A stretch of DNA of 64,000 nucleotides from Saccharophagus degradans 2-40 (GTDB taxonomy: Bacteria; Pseudomonadota; Gammaproteobacteria; Pseudomonadales; Cellvibrionaceae). A model generated the notes under the pieces. It did not search any database and had not been told where the DNA came from. It worked only from the letters and a program-made list of their open reading frames with translations. Below are positions 47,278 through 57,052 of this stretch, in pieces (position 1 is the stretch's first letter; every line of letters begins with the position of its first letter). Position numbers and translations under genes: made by a program. Location of the stretch: the NCBI RefSeq assembly GCF_000013665.1, contig NC_007912.1, positions 1,240,001 to 1,304,000 on the forward strand. The letters are read 5' to 3'.

Positions 47278-48921
47278 TTAAAGGTTTTTATTTGCTTCGG
47301 TAAATTTTTTCACTAGGGTCTGTGTGGATGAGTCCCAGTCGCTAGGAATATCTGTGGTATCTATAGCGGTAGCTACGTGAGTGCCAAGTAATTTGCCTAG
47401 CTCCACGCCCCATTGGTCAAAGGAGTTGATGTTCCACAGTACGCCTAAGGTGTATACCTTGTGCTCGTAAGCGGCGATTAATGCGCCCAATGTTTCCGGT
47501 GTGAGCTTGTCCATAAGAATAGTGTTGCTTGGGCGGTTACCTGGGTGAACCTTGTGCGGTGCCAGCTCTGCGATTTGCTCATCGCTCATGCCCTGCGCGC
47601 GCATTTCTGCTTCACTGGTAGCTTGATCGCGGCCAGTCATAAGGGCTTGGCTTTGCGCAACGCAGTTGGCAAATAAAAACTTATGCTGGTGGTCTAGTGG
47701 GTGGTGCGCTTGCAAGGTAGCAATAAAATCAATTGGCACCATGGTTGTACCTTGGTGCAGTAACTGGTGGAAGGAGTGCTGACCGTTAGTGCCCTCGGTG
47801 CCCCATACAATAGAGCCTGTTTGGTAGTCTACGCGCTCGCCGCTTTTGGTTACGCTTTTGCCGTTGCTTTCCATTTCTAGCTGTTGAAGGTACGCAGGCA
47901 GTAGTTGCAGGTGGTACGCATAGGGCAAAATAGCTTGGGTGTCGGTGCCTAAACAGCTGCTATACCAGAACATAAGCAAGCCCATTAGCGCGGGGATATT
48001 GCGCTCGAGCGGGGCTTCGGCAAAATGATCGTCCATTGCGGCAGCGCCAGCGCGCAACTTGTTGAAGTTGTCCATGCCGATAGCAAACGCAATGGGCATA
48101 CCTATTGCGGACCAAAGTGAATAGCGTCCGCCCACCCAGTCCCAAATGGGGTACACGTTTTCTGCGGCAATACCAAACTCAACGGCTTTTTCAACTTTGG
48201 ACGAAATGGCAACAAAGTGTTTGGCTAGTTGGTCTTGTGCGCAGCCGTTATCTAGCATCCACTTACGCGCGGTAAGGGAGTTCTCTAGTGTTTCAAGGGT
48301 GCTGAACGATTTGGAGGCCACAAGAAATAGCGTGGTAGACGGGTTCAAGCCACGAGTTAGGTCGTGAATTTCTGCACCGTCGATGTTGGCCACAAAATGC
48401 ACCTTTACGTCACCTGTGTGAAAGGGGGTGAGAGCCTTGGTGATCATGCGCGGGCCTAGGTCAGACCCACCAATGCCAATGTTTACAACATCTGTTATTT
48501 TTTCGCCTTTATAGCCTTTCCACTCGCCACTGTGCACGCTTTTAATAAGTTTGGCCATTTTGTCTAAAGTGGCTTTTACTTCTTGGTGTTCTGCTGTTTG
48601 CGGTTTGCCCTGAAAGCGCAATGCGGAGTGCAGTGCTGGGCGATCTTCGGTGTTGTTTACGTGGTCGCCGCGCAAAAGCTTTTTTATGGCTGCTTTAAGG
48701 TTGGCTTGGTCGGCAACGCCCATTAAAAGTTGTAGGGTTTCGTCGTCGATATGGTTTTTTGAAAAGTCTAGCTCTAAGCCGGCGGCGCCAACCGAGTAGC
48801 GCGCAGCGCGATTACGGTCTGCGTCGAATGCGTCCTTTAGTGTACGCTTTTGCCACGCCTGTGCGTGGGCCTGTACTTTATCCCAGTCGCTATATAGGTC
48901 TGCTAATGTTTTTGCTTGCAT
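47278..48921 (-). CDS. pgi: Glucose-6-phosphate isomerase
   Basis: Pgi (547 residues, E. coli 549) interconverts glucose-6-phosphate and fructose-6-phosphate. VVNIGIGGSDLGPRMITKAL holds the phosphate-binding loop, and GTEGTNGQHSFHQLLHQGT the catalytic glutamate and histidine region. It links the glycogen, glucokinase and gluconeogenic genes of the window. The ispB gene lies upstream on the same strand with a 146-base gap. Confidence 0.97.
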   Translation of the reverse strand: MQAKTLADLYSDWDKVQAHAQAWQKRTLKDAFDADRNRAARYSVGAAGLELDFSKNHIDDETLQLLMGVADQANLKAAIKKLLRGDHVNNTEDRPALHSALRFQGKPQTAEHQEVKATLDKMAKLIKSVHSGEWKGYKGEKITDVVNIGIGGSDLGPRMITKALTPFHTGDVKVHFVANIDGAEIHDLTRGLNPSTTLFLVASKSFSTLETLENSLTARKWMLDNGCAQDQLAKHFVAISSKVEKAVEFGIAAENVYPIWDWVGGRYSLWSAIGMPIAFAIGMDNFNKLRAGAAAMDDHFAEAPLERNIPALMGLLMFWYSSCLGTDTQAILPYAYHLQLLPAYLQQLEMESNGKSVTKSGERVDYQTGSIVWGTEGTNGQHSFHQLLHQGTTMVPIDFIATLQAHHPLDHQHKFLFANCVAQSQALMTGRDQATSEAEMRAQGMSDEQIAELAPHKVHPGNRPSNTILMDKLTPETLGALIAAYEHKVYTLGVLWNINSFDQWGVELGKLLGTHVATAIDTTDIPSDWDSSTQTLVKKFTEANKNL

Positions 48922-49067
48922 GTGAGTCTCACTTTAAATTCGGAGCGGTGCATGTACGTAATGGGAGTTCAGCGTCGCATGGGTTGGGGTATGCGAGTAA
49001 CTCATGTATGGGGGTGGGTTCCCCTGAGAAGGGCGCACGCTTGTGGCGGCACCCTTATATGGCTGCG

Positions 49068-50030
49068 CTAATGGTTGCGTTTTATGGCGAAATCCGCCAA
49101 ATCTTCCATTGCGGAGCGGAATTCCGTTTCTGGTAGCAGCGCTATGGCCTGCTTTGCCCTGTTTATATGGTCTTGCGCGCATTGCTGGGTGTATTCCAGT
49201 CCGCCGCGACGCTGCACGATATCAACGATTTGTTGCAGTTTGTCTAAGCTGCTGTTGATAATCGCTTGTTTCACTAATTCGGCTTCTTCTGCGGAGCCGT
49301 TATTAATGGTGTAAATCAAAGGAAGGGTCGGTTTACCTTCGGCGAGATCATCGCCAACGTTTTTACCTAGTTCCTCTGCGTCACCCTGATAGTCTAATAC
49401 ATCGTCTACTAGCTGGAAGGCCACGCCTAGGTGGTAGCCATAGCTGCGCACGGCTTTACATGTGGCGGCGTCTGCGCCGGCTAGGATTGCTGCTGTTTCA
49501 CAGGCGGCTTCAAACAGTGCCGCCGTCTTTTTGTGAATAACCGTCATGTAATTTTGTTCAGTTACTTCGGGGTTGCGCGCGTTAACAAGCTGCTGCACTT
49601 CACCTTCAGATATAACATTTGTGGTATTGGCGAGTTCTTTCATTATGCCCATTTCGCCAATTTCAACCATCATTTGGAAGGCGCGCGAGTAGAGGAAGTC
49701 GCCCACTAACACGCTGGGCGCATTGCCCCAGTTGGCGTTGGCTGTGGGTCTTCCGCGGCGCAGGGCCGACACGTCCACCACGTCGTCGTGAAGTAGGGTG
49801 GCCGTGTGAATAAATTCAATTATGGCTGAAAGCGAGAGGTGCTGGTTGCCGTTATAGCCCAGTGCCCGTGCGGTAAGTAGCACGAGTAGGGGGCGCAGGC
49901 GTTTACCGCCGGCATCCACAATATAGTGGCCAATATTTTCTACGAGTCCAACGTCGGAGTGCAGTTGGTTAACGATTAGAGTGTTAACCTCGGCGAAATC
50001 CTCTTGAACCACCTTATAAAAAGACTGCAT
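49068..50030 (-). CDS. ispB: Octaprenyl (polyprenyl) diphosphate synthase
   Basis: This trans-prenyltransferase (320 residues, close to E. coli 323) makes the isoprenoid side chain of ubiquinone. The two aspartate-rich motifs are LLHDDVVD (with SALRRGRPTANANWGNAPSV just after) and QLVDDVLDYQGD. It is divergent from rplU-rpmA, the same arrangement as in E. coli. Chain length cannot be determined from sequence with certainty. Confidence 0.94.
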   Translation of the reverse strand: MQSFYKVVQEDFAEVNTLIVNQLHSDVGLVENIGHYIVDAGGKRLRPLLVLLTARALGYNGNQHLSLSAIIEFIHTATLLHDDVVDVSALRRGRPTANANWGNAPSVLVGDFLYSRAFQMMVEIGEMGIMKELANTTNVISEGEVQQLVNARNPEVTEQNYMTVIHKKTAALFEAACETAAILAGADAATCKAVRSYGYHLGVAFQLVDDVLDYQGDAEELGKNVGDDLAEGKPTLPLIYTINNGSAEEAELVKQAIINSSLDKLQQIVDIVQRRGGLEYTQQCAQDHINRAKQAIALLPETEFRSAMEDLADFAIKRNH

Positions 50031-50438
50031 ATCTCGAGCCTGTGAGCAGGTTAGTGGCCAGTTTTATTGCTTTTAAGGGCCAGATTCTACTGTAAATCGG
50101 GCGCATTTGGCTTGCTGGCTTTAACAGGAGGTGTGGATGCTAGGCAGCTGCGCCCAGACTGTCAAGTGCAAAGCCTACAATATGAACGCAGGCTGCGCCG
50201 TGCATGGGGTGCGTTTGTTTGCGTTTGGCTGGTTTTTATCGTAGAATGCGCGCCCCCGAGAATAGCTCCGTTATTCCGGTTTGTATAAACGACGCAAGCT
50301 CTGCGATAGTTGCCATAGGGGTAGCTATTTGAAAGCAAGCATTAAGCGCTTTGGCGGTGTGTGTTGCTGCTTCGTGTCGTCCAATTTAGCTTAACTGTTA
50401 TTAGCAGAATAAGCCCAAATAGCTGTTGGAGCATTTAT
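50031..50438 (+). other. Divergent intergenic region between ispB and rplU
   Basis: This stretch of about 400 bases has no supported gene. It holds the candidate rplU promoter and a leader of about 185 bases. I saw no strong hairpin or terminator in the leader. Confidence 0.55.
50219..50247 (+). promoter_or_regulatory. Promoter candidate of rplU-rpmA
   Basis: TTGCGT (50219-50224), 17 bases, TAGAAT (50242-50247), followed by a G/C-rich discriminator (GCGCGCCCC) of the kind seen at stringently controlled ribosomal promoters. Confidence 0.6.
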
Positions 50439-50750
50439 ATGTACGCAGTTTTTATTGCCGGTGGTAAACAGCACCGTGTAGAAGAAGGCGAAGTTTTACG
50501 TCTTGAAAAAATTGAAGTGGCGACCGGTGAGTCTGTCGATTTCGATCAAGTGCTATTAGTAACTAAAGGCGACGACGTTAAAATCGGCGCTCCTTATGTT
50601 GAAGGCGCTAAAGTGACTGCAGAAGTGGTTAGTCATGGCCGTGCAGACAAGGTTCGTATTATCAAGTTCCGTCGTCGTAAGCACTCTATGACCCGTCAAG
50701 GTCACCGTCAGTGGTATACCGAAGTTAAAATCACCGGTATCGCTGGTTAA
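50439..50750 (+). CDS. rplU: 50S ribosomal protein L21
   Basis: This 103-residue protein has E. coli length. It begins [20 protein letters not shown] and ends with [20 protein letters not shown] plus the usual short tail. The ATG at 50439 is seven bases after GGAG; the open frame extends further upstream (to 50361) without homology. It forms an operon with rpmA. Confidence 0.97.
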   Translation: MYAVFIAGGKQHRVEEGEVLRLEKIEVATGESVDFDQVLLVTKGDDVKIGAPYVEGAKVTAEVVSHGRADKVRIIKFRRRKHSMTRQGHRQWYTEVKITGIAG

Positions 50751-50772
50751 TAGTTAACGAGGAGAATAGATC

Positions 50773-51030
50773 ATGGCTCACAAGAAGGCAGGTGGTAGTA
50801 CTCGTAACGGTCGCGATTCCGAAAGTAAACGCTTAGGTGTTAAGCGTTTCGGTGGCGAAACTGTGACCGCGGGTAGCATTATTGTTCGTCAGCGTGGCAC
50901 ACGCGTTCACCCAGGTGAAAATGTTGGTTTAGGCAAAGATCACACTTTGTTTGCCAAGGTTGAGGGTGCCGTTAAGTTTGAAGTTAAAGGACCAAACAAT
51001 CGTAAATATGTAAGCATTGTTGCTGCATAA
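50773..51030 (+). CDS. rpmA: 50S ribosomal protein L27
   Basis: This 85-residue protein has an N-terminal tail ([20 protein letters not shown]) that reaches the peptidyl transferase centre. It starts directly with MAHKKAGG, as in most gram-negatives, without the cleaved extension of Firmicutes. An ACGAGGAG site precedes it. Confidence 0.97.
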   Translation: MAHKKAGGSTRNGRDSESKRLGVKRFGGETVTAGSIIVRQRGTRVHPGENVGLGKDHTLFAKVEGAVKFEVKGPNNRKYVSIVAA

Positions 51031-51054
51031 TTTTTAGATTGCTTTAGTTTCAAG

Positions 51055-51090
51055 AAAGCCCTGTTGCCTCGGTAGCAGGGCTTTTCTTTT
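51055..51090 (+). terminator. Terminator of rplU-rpmA
   Basis: AAAGCCCTG and CAGGGCTTT pair around a 12-base loop and run into TTCTTTT. obgE therefore probably has its own promoter in the following 130 bases, which I could not locate with confidence. Confidence 0.85.
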
Positions 51091-51217
51091 ATGGGAAAAT
51101 GCAAGGTGGTTGTTAGGCCCTTTGAATACTATTTGTAGCAGATGGTATTCACAGGTCCTAAGGCGCTGGATTAGGTAAAATAGAGGGAGTAGAGTTCGCT
51201 AAGAACTTGCTGCCTAG

Positions 51218-52435
<1,218 letters not shown>

Positions 52436-52447
52436 TTAGAGTGGCCC

Positions 52448-53569
52448 ATGAGCAAAAGACAGTTAGTTAAGCAGAGTCGTCGTTGGGTAATAAAAATAGG
52501 TAGTGCGCTATTAACCAATAACGGACGTGGTTTAGATCGCGAAGAAATGGCTGTGTGGGTAAAGCAGATGGCTGCTTTATCCAAGCGAGGCTATGAGGTG
52601 GTGTTGGTGTCTTCCGGTGCGGTTGCGGCGGGTATGACGCGCTTGGGGTGGGCCGAGCGGCCAAAGGCGCTGCACGAGCTTCAGGCTGCCGCTGCGGTGG
52701 GGCAGTCCAGTTTAATTCAGGCCTACGAGCAAGAGTTTCAAAAATACAGCATTAAAACTGCGCAAATCCTGTTGGATCACGATGATTTATCTAATCGTCA
52801 GCGCTACCTTAATGCGCGCTCCACGCTGCGCACACTCACTAAGTTGGGCGTGATTCCTATTGTTAACGAAAACGATACGGTGGTAACCGACGAAATTCGC
52901 TTTGGGGATAACGATACCTTGGGTGCGTTGGTGGCCAATCTTATCGAGGCTGACACTCTGTGCATTCTCACCGATCAAAAAGCGATGTTCGATAGCGACC
53001 CCAGGCAAAATGCGCTGGCTAAAATGCTTATTGAGCGTTCGGCGTTCGACCCAGGGTTGGATGCGATGGCGGGTGATGGCGGTGCGCTTGGTCGCGGCGG
53101 CATGATCAGCAAGGTGCGCGCGGCGCGTTTGGCTGCTCGTTCTGGGGCGAATACTATTGTTGTGGGCGGTAAGGTTTTTGATGTTATTCCGCGGGTGGCG
53201 AGCGGCGAAATTTTAGGAACGTTACTGTATTCCGAGTCGCAGCCTATTGCTGCGCGCAAGCGCTGGCTGGCGGGTAATATGCAGCCCCGAGGGCGTTTAA
53301 CCCTAGACGACGGTGCGGTGAAAGTGTTGCGCGAGCAGGGTAAGAGTTTATTGCCTGTTGGTGTGCGCGCCGTAGAAGGGTATTTTACTCGCGGCGAGCT
53401 AGTTTTGTGTGAAGATACTGCTGGCCGCGAAATTGCGCGTGGCTTAGTGAATTACAGTAGCGATGAAACAAATAAAATTAAAGGTGCTTCCAGCTCGCGT
53501 ATAGATTCGCTGCTTGGCTACAAAGATTACGACGAGCTTATCCATCGCGATAACCTGGTATTGGTTTAA
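52448..53569 (+). CDS. proB: Glutamate 5-kinase
   Basis: ProB (373 residues) phosphorylates glutamate in the first step of proline synthesis. The amino acid kinase domain has [52 protein letters not shown] and [17 protein letters not shown]. The last roughly 95 residues form a PUA domain. No proA follows; the next gene is an aminotransferase. obgE-proB adjacency is common in gammaproteobacteria. Confidence 0.96.
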   Translation: MSKRQLVKQSRRWVIKIGSALLTNNGRGLDREEMAVWVKQMAALSKRGYEVVLVSSGAVAAGMTRLGWAERPKALHELQAAAAVGQSSLIQAYEQEFQKYSIKTAQILLDHDDLSNRQRYLNARSTLRTLTKLGVIPIVNENDTVVTDEIRFGDNDTLGALVANLIEADTLCILTDQKAMFDSDPRQNALAKMLIERSAFDPGLDAMAGDGGALGRGGMISKVRAARLAARSGANTIVVGGKVFDVIPRVASGEILGTLLYSESQPIAARKRWLAGNMQPRGRLTLDDGAVKVLREQGKSLLPVGVRAVEGYFTRGELVLCEDTAGREIARGLVNYSSDETNKIKGASSSRIDSLLGYKDYDELIHRDNLVLV

Positions 53570-53590
53570 CCTTCCGTTTGAGCAAATTCT

Positions 53591-54661
53591 ATGTCTGTTA
53601 TTAAAGCGCATATTCGAGCTATGTCGGCTTACAAGCCGCCGTTGGATGGTCGTAATCCCGACACCAATGTGTTGTTAGATTTTAATGAGCGCACTTTGCC
53701 TGTAAGTGAAAAAGTGCAGCGTGCGCTTATTGATTACATACAGAGTGGCCGTCTGCAAATGTACCCTGCCTACGGTAATATTGTTGAGTTGATAGCGAAT
53801 TACGCTGGCGTAGGTGTCGATCAGTTGATGATTACCAATGGTTCCGATCAGGGAATAGAGTTGGTGTTTCGTTCGGTGTGCGGTGCGGGCGATAAGGTTG
53901 TTATTCCTGGGCCTAGTTTCGCCATGTACAGTCAGTGCGCAAAAATAGAAAATTGCTCAATTGTTTCGCCTCAATATACGCGCGAGCACGGTTTTCCGCT
54001 GCAGGAAGTGTTGGATGCAATAGAGCCTGATGTAAAGGTGGTGGTGGTGTCTAACCCCAACAACCCTTGTGGTACCTTGTTGGCGCGCGACGGTGTAGAG
54101 GCCATTCTGAAGGCCGCATCTACTCATGGTAATAACGCTGCTGTGTTGGTGGATGAGTGTTACTTTGAATATACGCAGGCGACCGTTGCCGATTTGGTGG
54201 CGGCCTATCCAAATTTAATTATTACCCGTACTTTTTCTAAAACGTGGGGCATTCCTTCGCTGCGCTTTGGCTACATTATTTCCTGTGCCGAGAATATTAA
54301 TGCGCTTTTGAATGTGCGTGGACCTTACGATATTAACCAGCTTGCTGTGGTGGCTGTGCGTGCCGCGTTGGAAAATTTTTCGGATGTTTCCAGCTATATC
54401 GACGAGGTTATGCTGCGCTCTAAGCCGGTATTGGAGGCGTTTTTGGATGAGCAGGGGATAGAGTATTGGCCTAGCTCCACTAACTATATTTGGACTTTTC
54501 CTGTTGGGCCTGAGGCGGTTGAGCTGGCGCTGCGGGCTGCGGGCATTCTGGTGCGGCCTAAGGCGGATGCTGATGGGCGTTTGGGTTTACGCATTACCTT
54601 GGGTACGCTCGAGCAAACCAAGAAAGCTATTGAGGTATTGCGGGTGGCTACAGCTTCGTAG
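53591..54661 (+). CDS. HisC-family aminotransferase (histidinol-phosphate aminotransferase-like)
   Basis: This 356-residue PLP enzyme of fold type I belongs to the HisC branch. YPAYGNIVELIANYAGVG near the N-terminus, SNPNNPCGTLLA (cofactor aspartate/asparagine region), DECYFEY and the PLP lysine in TRTFSKTWGIPSLRFGY are visible. No histidine genes are nearby; it sits 21 bases after proB and probably shares its transcript. Substrate could be histidinol phosphate, an aromatic amino acid or another, and is not decided by sequence. Confidence 0.82.
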   Translation: MSVIKAHIRAMSAYKPPLDGRNPDTNVLLDFNERTLPVSEKVQRALIDYIQSGRLQMYPAYGNIVELIANYAGVGVDQLMITNGSDQGIELVFRSVCGAGDKVVIPGPSFAMYSQCAKIENCSIVSPQYTREHGFPLQEVLDAIEPDVKVVVVSNPNNPCGTLLARDGVEAILKAASTHGNNAAVLVDECYFEYTQATVADLVAAYPNLIITRTFSKTWGIPSLRFGYIISCAENINALLNVRGPYDINQLAVVAVRAALENFSDVSSYIDEVMLRSKPVLEAFLDEQGIEYWPSSTNYIWTFPVGPEAVELALRAAGILVRPKADADGRLGLRITLGTLEQTKKAIEVLRVATAS

Positions 54662-54708
54662 GGTGAGGTTTTGCTGTTAGCTTAATTGGCCTGAGCTGTT
54701 AAGTGAAA

Positions 54709-54766
54709 AAAGCGATCAGACACAAAAAAGCCGACTTTCGTCGGCTTTTTTGTGTCTGATCGCTTT
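54709..54766 (+). terminator. Very long bidirectional terminator (27-bp perfect stem)
   Basis: The arms 54709-54735 and 54740-54766 are perfectly complementary over 27 bases around a TTTC loop. The core GCCGAC/GTCGGC is flanked by A6/T6, giving T tracts on both strands between convergent genes. The outer 14 pairs (AAAGCGATCAGACA) extend beyond the T tract. Confidence 0.93.
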
Positions 54767-54809
54767 GCTTCTACAGTGTGTAGGGCAAGTAATCTAGCTG
54801 CTTGCGTTA

Positions 54810-55076
54810 TTAAGCGCTAAGAGCTTTGATTTTTGCGTTCAAACGGCTCTTATGGCGAGCTGCTTTGTTCTTGTGGATGATGCCTTTGTCGGCAACACGA
54901 TCAAGAACAGGTATAGCTACGGCGTATGCCGCTTTAGCTGTTTCTGCGTCGCCTGCTTCAATCGCCGCAACCACTTTTTTAAGATAAGTGCGAACCATGG
55001 AGCGCAGGCTAGCATTGTGAGCGCGTGCCTTATCGTTTTGACGGGCGCGTTTTTTTGCTTGAGGTGAGTTTGCCAC
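54810..55076 (-). CDS. rpsT: 30S ribosomal protein S20
   Basis: This 88-residue helical protein binds the 16S 5' domain. It begins [20 protein letters not shown] and has [20 protein letters not shown] at the C-terminus. Translation starts at GTG, eight bases after AGGAG. Non-ATG starts are known for rpsT (TTG in E. coli), where they go with autoregulation. It is transcribed from its own promoter. Confidence 0.97.
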   Translation of the reverse strand: MANSPQAKKRARQNDKARAHNASLRSMVRTYLKKVVAAIEAGDAETAKAAYAVAIPVLDRVADKGIIHKNKAARHKSRLNAKIKALSA

Positions 55077-55146
55077 CGCGTTGCTCCTATAAATAATAGA
55101 ATTCTGTTTAATGTGTCGGCTAGATAGCCGGATTCAAGGACGCGGT

Positions 55147-55174
55147 ATTATCCTTGTTTGAGTTTTAAAGTCAA
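55147..55174 (-). promoter_or_regulatory. Sigma70 promoter of rpsT
   Basis: On the minus strand TTGACT, 16 bases, GATAAT matches consensus at five of six positions in each box. It leaves a leader of roughly 65 bases before the GTG start. Confidence 0.7.
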
Positions 55175-55395
55175 TAGAGTGTTGCTAAATAAGCCAATTA
55201 AGCAGCTTTAAGTGTTTGCAGAGGGGATTTCTAGCTAAATAACCGAACAAAAAGGTGAACTTGATCGGTTTTTCGCCATGTTGGCGCGTTATTCTTCTTG
55301 ATGGTGGCCAATATAAATATAATAATACAAATATGGTGTGTTTAAGTGGACCAGCCCAATAAGCAAAATAAAGGGCGCTGCTATATGCACCTGTA

Positions 55396-55419
55396 AAAGC
55401 TAACCGTTGGTTAAGCTTT
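55396..55419 (+). promoter_or_regulatory. Inverted repeat upstream of the GH43 gene
   Basis: AAAGCTAACC-gtt-GGTTAAGCTTT is an inverted repeat of ten pairs with one extra base. It lies 130 bases before the gene and could be a regulator site for the carbohydrate-active enzyme. Confidence 0.4.
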
Positions 55420-55492
55420 AGTTTCACTTAGTCAAATACTTGAAGTGTGTACTCCAAAGCGATTGCTAGCGGGTTGCGCTGCTTGTCTCATG

Positions 55493-55508
55493 TATTTTTA
55501 TAAAAATA
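55493..55508 (+). repeat. A/T palindrome upstream of the GH43 gene
   Basis: TATTTTTATAAAAATA is a perfect 16-base palindrome about 40 bases before the start codon. It could be part of a promoter or operator; A/T-rich palindromes also arise by chance. Confidence 0.35.
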
Positions 55509-55550
55509 ACACTTCGCCGAGTAAGCCAAGGTTTGCTCAGGAGACGATAT

Positions 55551-56969
55551 ATGAACCTTTGTCGAAAACTCTATCAACTAGCTACAACAGTAGTACTTCT
55601 ATGTATGTGCGCATTTGCCAATGCCCAGTTATCTAATGGCGTGTACTCCATTACTTCTAAGTTAAGTGGTAAGCCTATAGAAATAACGGGGGCGTCTACG
55701 GCGGCTGGCGCAAATGTAATTCAGTGGGCGAATAATGGCGGTGATCATCAAAAATGGATTGTCACTCACGAAGGCAATGGCGACTACTCCATAATTAACT
55801 TGTTAAGTGGTATGGCGCTGGAGGTGTTTGATTTTTCCACGGCAGATGGCGGCAATGTTGTGCAGTATGATTTTTGGCATGGCGACCCGCAGTTGTGGAC
55901 TTTAAGCAGCCAGGGCAATGGCTATTATGCCGTGCTAAATAAACACAGCGGCAAAGCGTTAGATTTGTATGGTTTTGATACGTCTAACGGCGCGAATATT
56001 GCGCAATGGGCCTTTTGGGGCGGGGACCCGCAGCAGTGGCAATTTACCAAAATCGCCAATGTAGGTGCGCCGCCAGTAGATACATCTACCACCAACGGTG
56101 CAACCAACCACTGGTCCTTAACCGGTAATCTAGTGACTCACGACCCCACAATGGCCTACGAAAACGGCTCATGGTGGTTGTATCAAACCGGCGAGGGAAT
56201 TTACGGTAAGTATTCAGCCAATGGTTTGGCGTGGGATGGCTTACCTTCTGTGTTTCCCAATGGTTTAAGTTGGTGGAAGACCTATGTACCCGGCCAGTCG
56301 AACAACGATGTATGGGCGCCTGATGTACGCACTTATAATGGGCGGGTTTATTTGTACTATTCCATCTCTACTTTTGGCTCGCGTGTATCTGCCATTGGTT
56401 TGGCGTCGGCATCGAGTTTGGCTGCGAGTGATTGGCAGGACCACGGCTTAGTAATTAATACCACCTCATCTAGCGATTGGAATGCGATCGACCCAGATTT
56501 AGTGGTCGATGAGCATGGCAACCCTTGGTTAACAATGGGAAGTTGGAACAGCGGTATTAAAGTGATGCGCTTGAACCCCATTACCATGAAGCCAATTGGC
56601 ACACTTTATTCTATTGCGCAAAAGGGCGGCGGTATTGAAGCGCCTTCTATTGTGTATCGCCGTGGGTATTACTATTTATTTGTTTCTATCGGCAAATGCT
56701 GTGCGGGCGTAGATAGCACCTATCAAATTGCTTACGGGCGCTCTACAAGTATTACCGGCCCTTATTTGGATAAGAACGGCAACGATATGATGAGTGGTGG
56801 TGGCAGTATTTTAGATGCGGGCAACAACGTGTGGGTTGGCCCTGGTGGGCAAGATATTATTAACACCGATGTCATTGTGCGCCACGCGTACGATGCCACA
56901 GATGCAGGCACACCTAAGATGATTATTAGTACCTTGAATTGGGATGCTAATGGATGGCCGAAATACTAG
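55551..56969 (+). CDS. Secreted GH43 arabinan-degrading enzyme with N-terminal ricin-type lectin domain
   Basis: The 472-residue protein has a signal peptide (1-25, cleaved after ANA). A CBM13/ricin-like domain (about 27-168) follows, with three QxW repeats (HQKW 66-69, PQLW 113-116, PQQW 160-163), then a short Thr-rich linker and a GH43 five-bladed propeller (about 186-472). Catalytic residues fit D198 (HDP), D314 (IDPD) and E363 (IEAP). Similarity is greatest to endo-1,5-alpha-L-arabinanases. The ATG at 55551 is seven bases after AGGAG; a TTG six codons upstream is less likely. The stop codon opens a 7-bp tandem repeat. Confidence 0.88.
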   Translation: MNLCRKLYQLATTVVLLCMCAFANAQLSNGVYSITSKLSGKPIEITGASTAAGANVIQWANNGGDHQKWIVTHEGNGDYSIINLLSGMALEVFDFSTADGGNVVQYDFWHGDPQLWTLSSQGNGYYAVLNKHSGKALDLYGFDTSNGANIAQWAFWGGDPQQWQFTKIANVGAPPVDTSTTNGATNHWSLTGNLVTHDPTMAYENGSWWLYQTGEGIYGKYSANGLAWDGLPSVFPNGLSWWKTYVPGQSNNDVWAPDVRTYNGRVYLYYSISTFGSRVSAIGLASASSLAASDWQDHGLVINTTSSSDWNAIDPDLVVDEHGNPWLTMGSWNSGIKVMRLNPITMKPIGTLYSIAQKGGGIEAPSIVYRRGYYYLFVSIGKCCAGVDSTYQIAYGRSTSITGPYLDKNGNDMMSGGGSILDAGNNVWVGPGGQDIINTDVIVRHAYDATDAGTPKMIISTLNWDANGWPKY

Positions 56970-57026
56970 CTAACAGCTAACAGCTAACAGCTAACAGCTA
57001 ACAGCTAACAGCTAACAGCTAACAGC
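56968..57026 (+). repeat. 7-bp tandem repeat (AGCTAAC, about 8.4 copies)
   Basis: Eight complete AGCTAAC units plus AGC begin inside the TAG stop codon of the GH43 gene. The last unit is the left arm of the terminator hairpin that follows, so the array looks like an expansion of that arm. Confidence 0.95.
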
Positions 57027-57052
57027 GTTCAGCCTACGCTGTTAGCTGCCTT
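57016..57052 (+). terminator. Terminator hairpin between GH43 and the convergent histidine kinase
   Basis: CAGCTAACAGCG (57016-57027) and CGCTGTTAGCTG (57037-57048) form a perfect 12-pair stem with a nine-base loop, followed by CCTTTT. The stop codon of the kinase gene lies in the right arm. Confidence 0.75.

Larger units (their letters stand above)
55077..55550 (+). other. Divergent intergenic region between rpsT and the GH43 gene
   Basis: This gap of about 470 bases holds the rpsT promoter and leader, with a small hairpin CGGCTA-ga-TAGCCG, and the upstream region of the GH43 gene with two inverted repeats listed separately. A short open frame at 55185-55427 (minus) has no ribosome-binding site or recognisable domain. 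Confidence 0.55.

Noticed and set aside
48934-49182. Open frames between pgi and ispB
   Set aside because: They overlap the ispB 3' end in other frames and show no domain.
55185-55427. 80-codon open frame on the minus strand upstream of rpsT
   Set aside because: It has no start signal and lies across the region upstream of the rpsT promoter.
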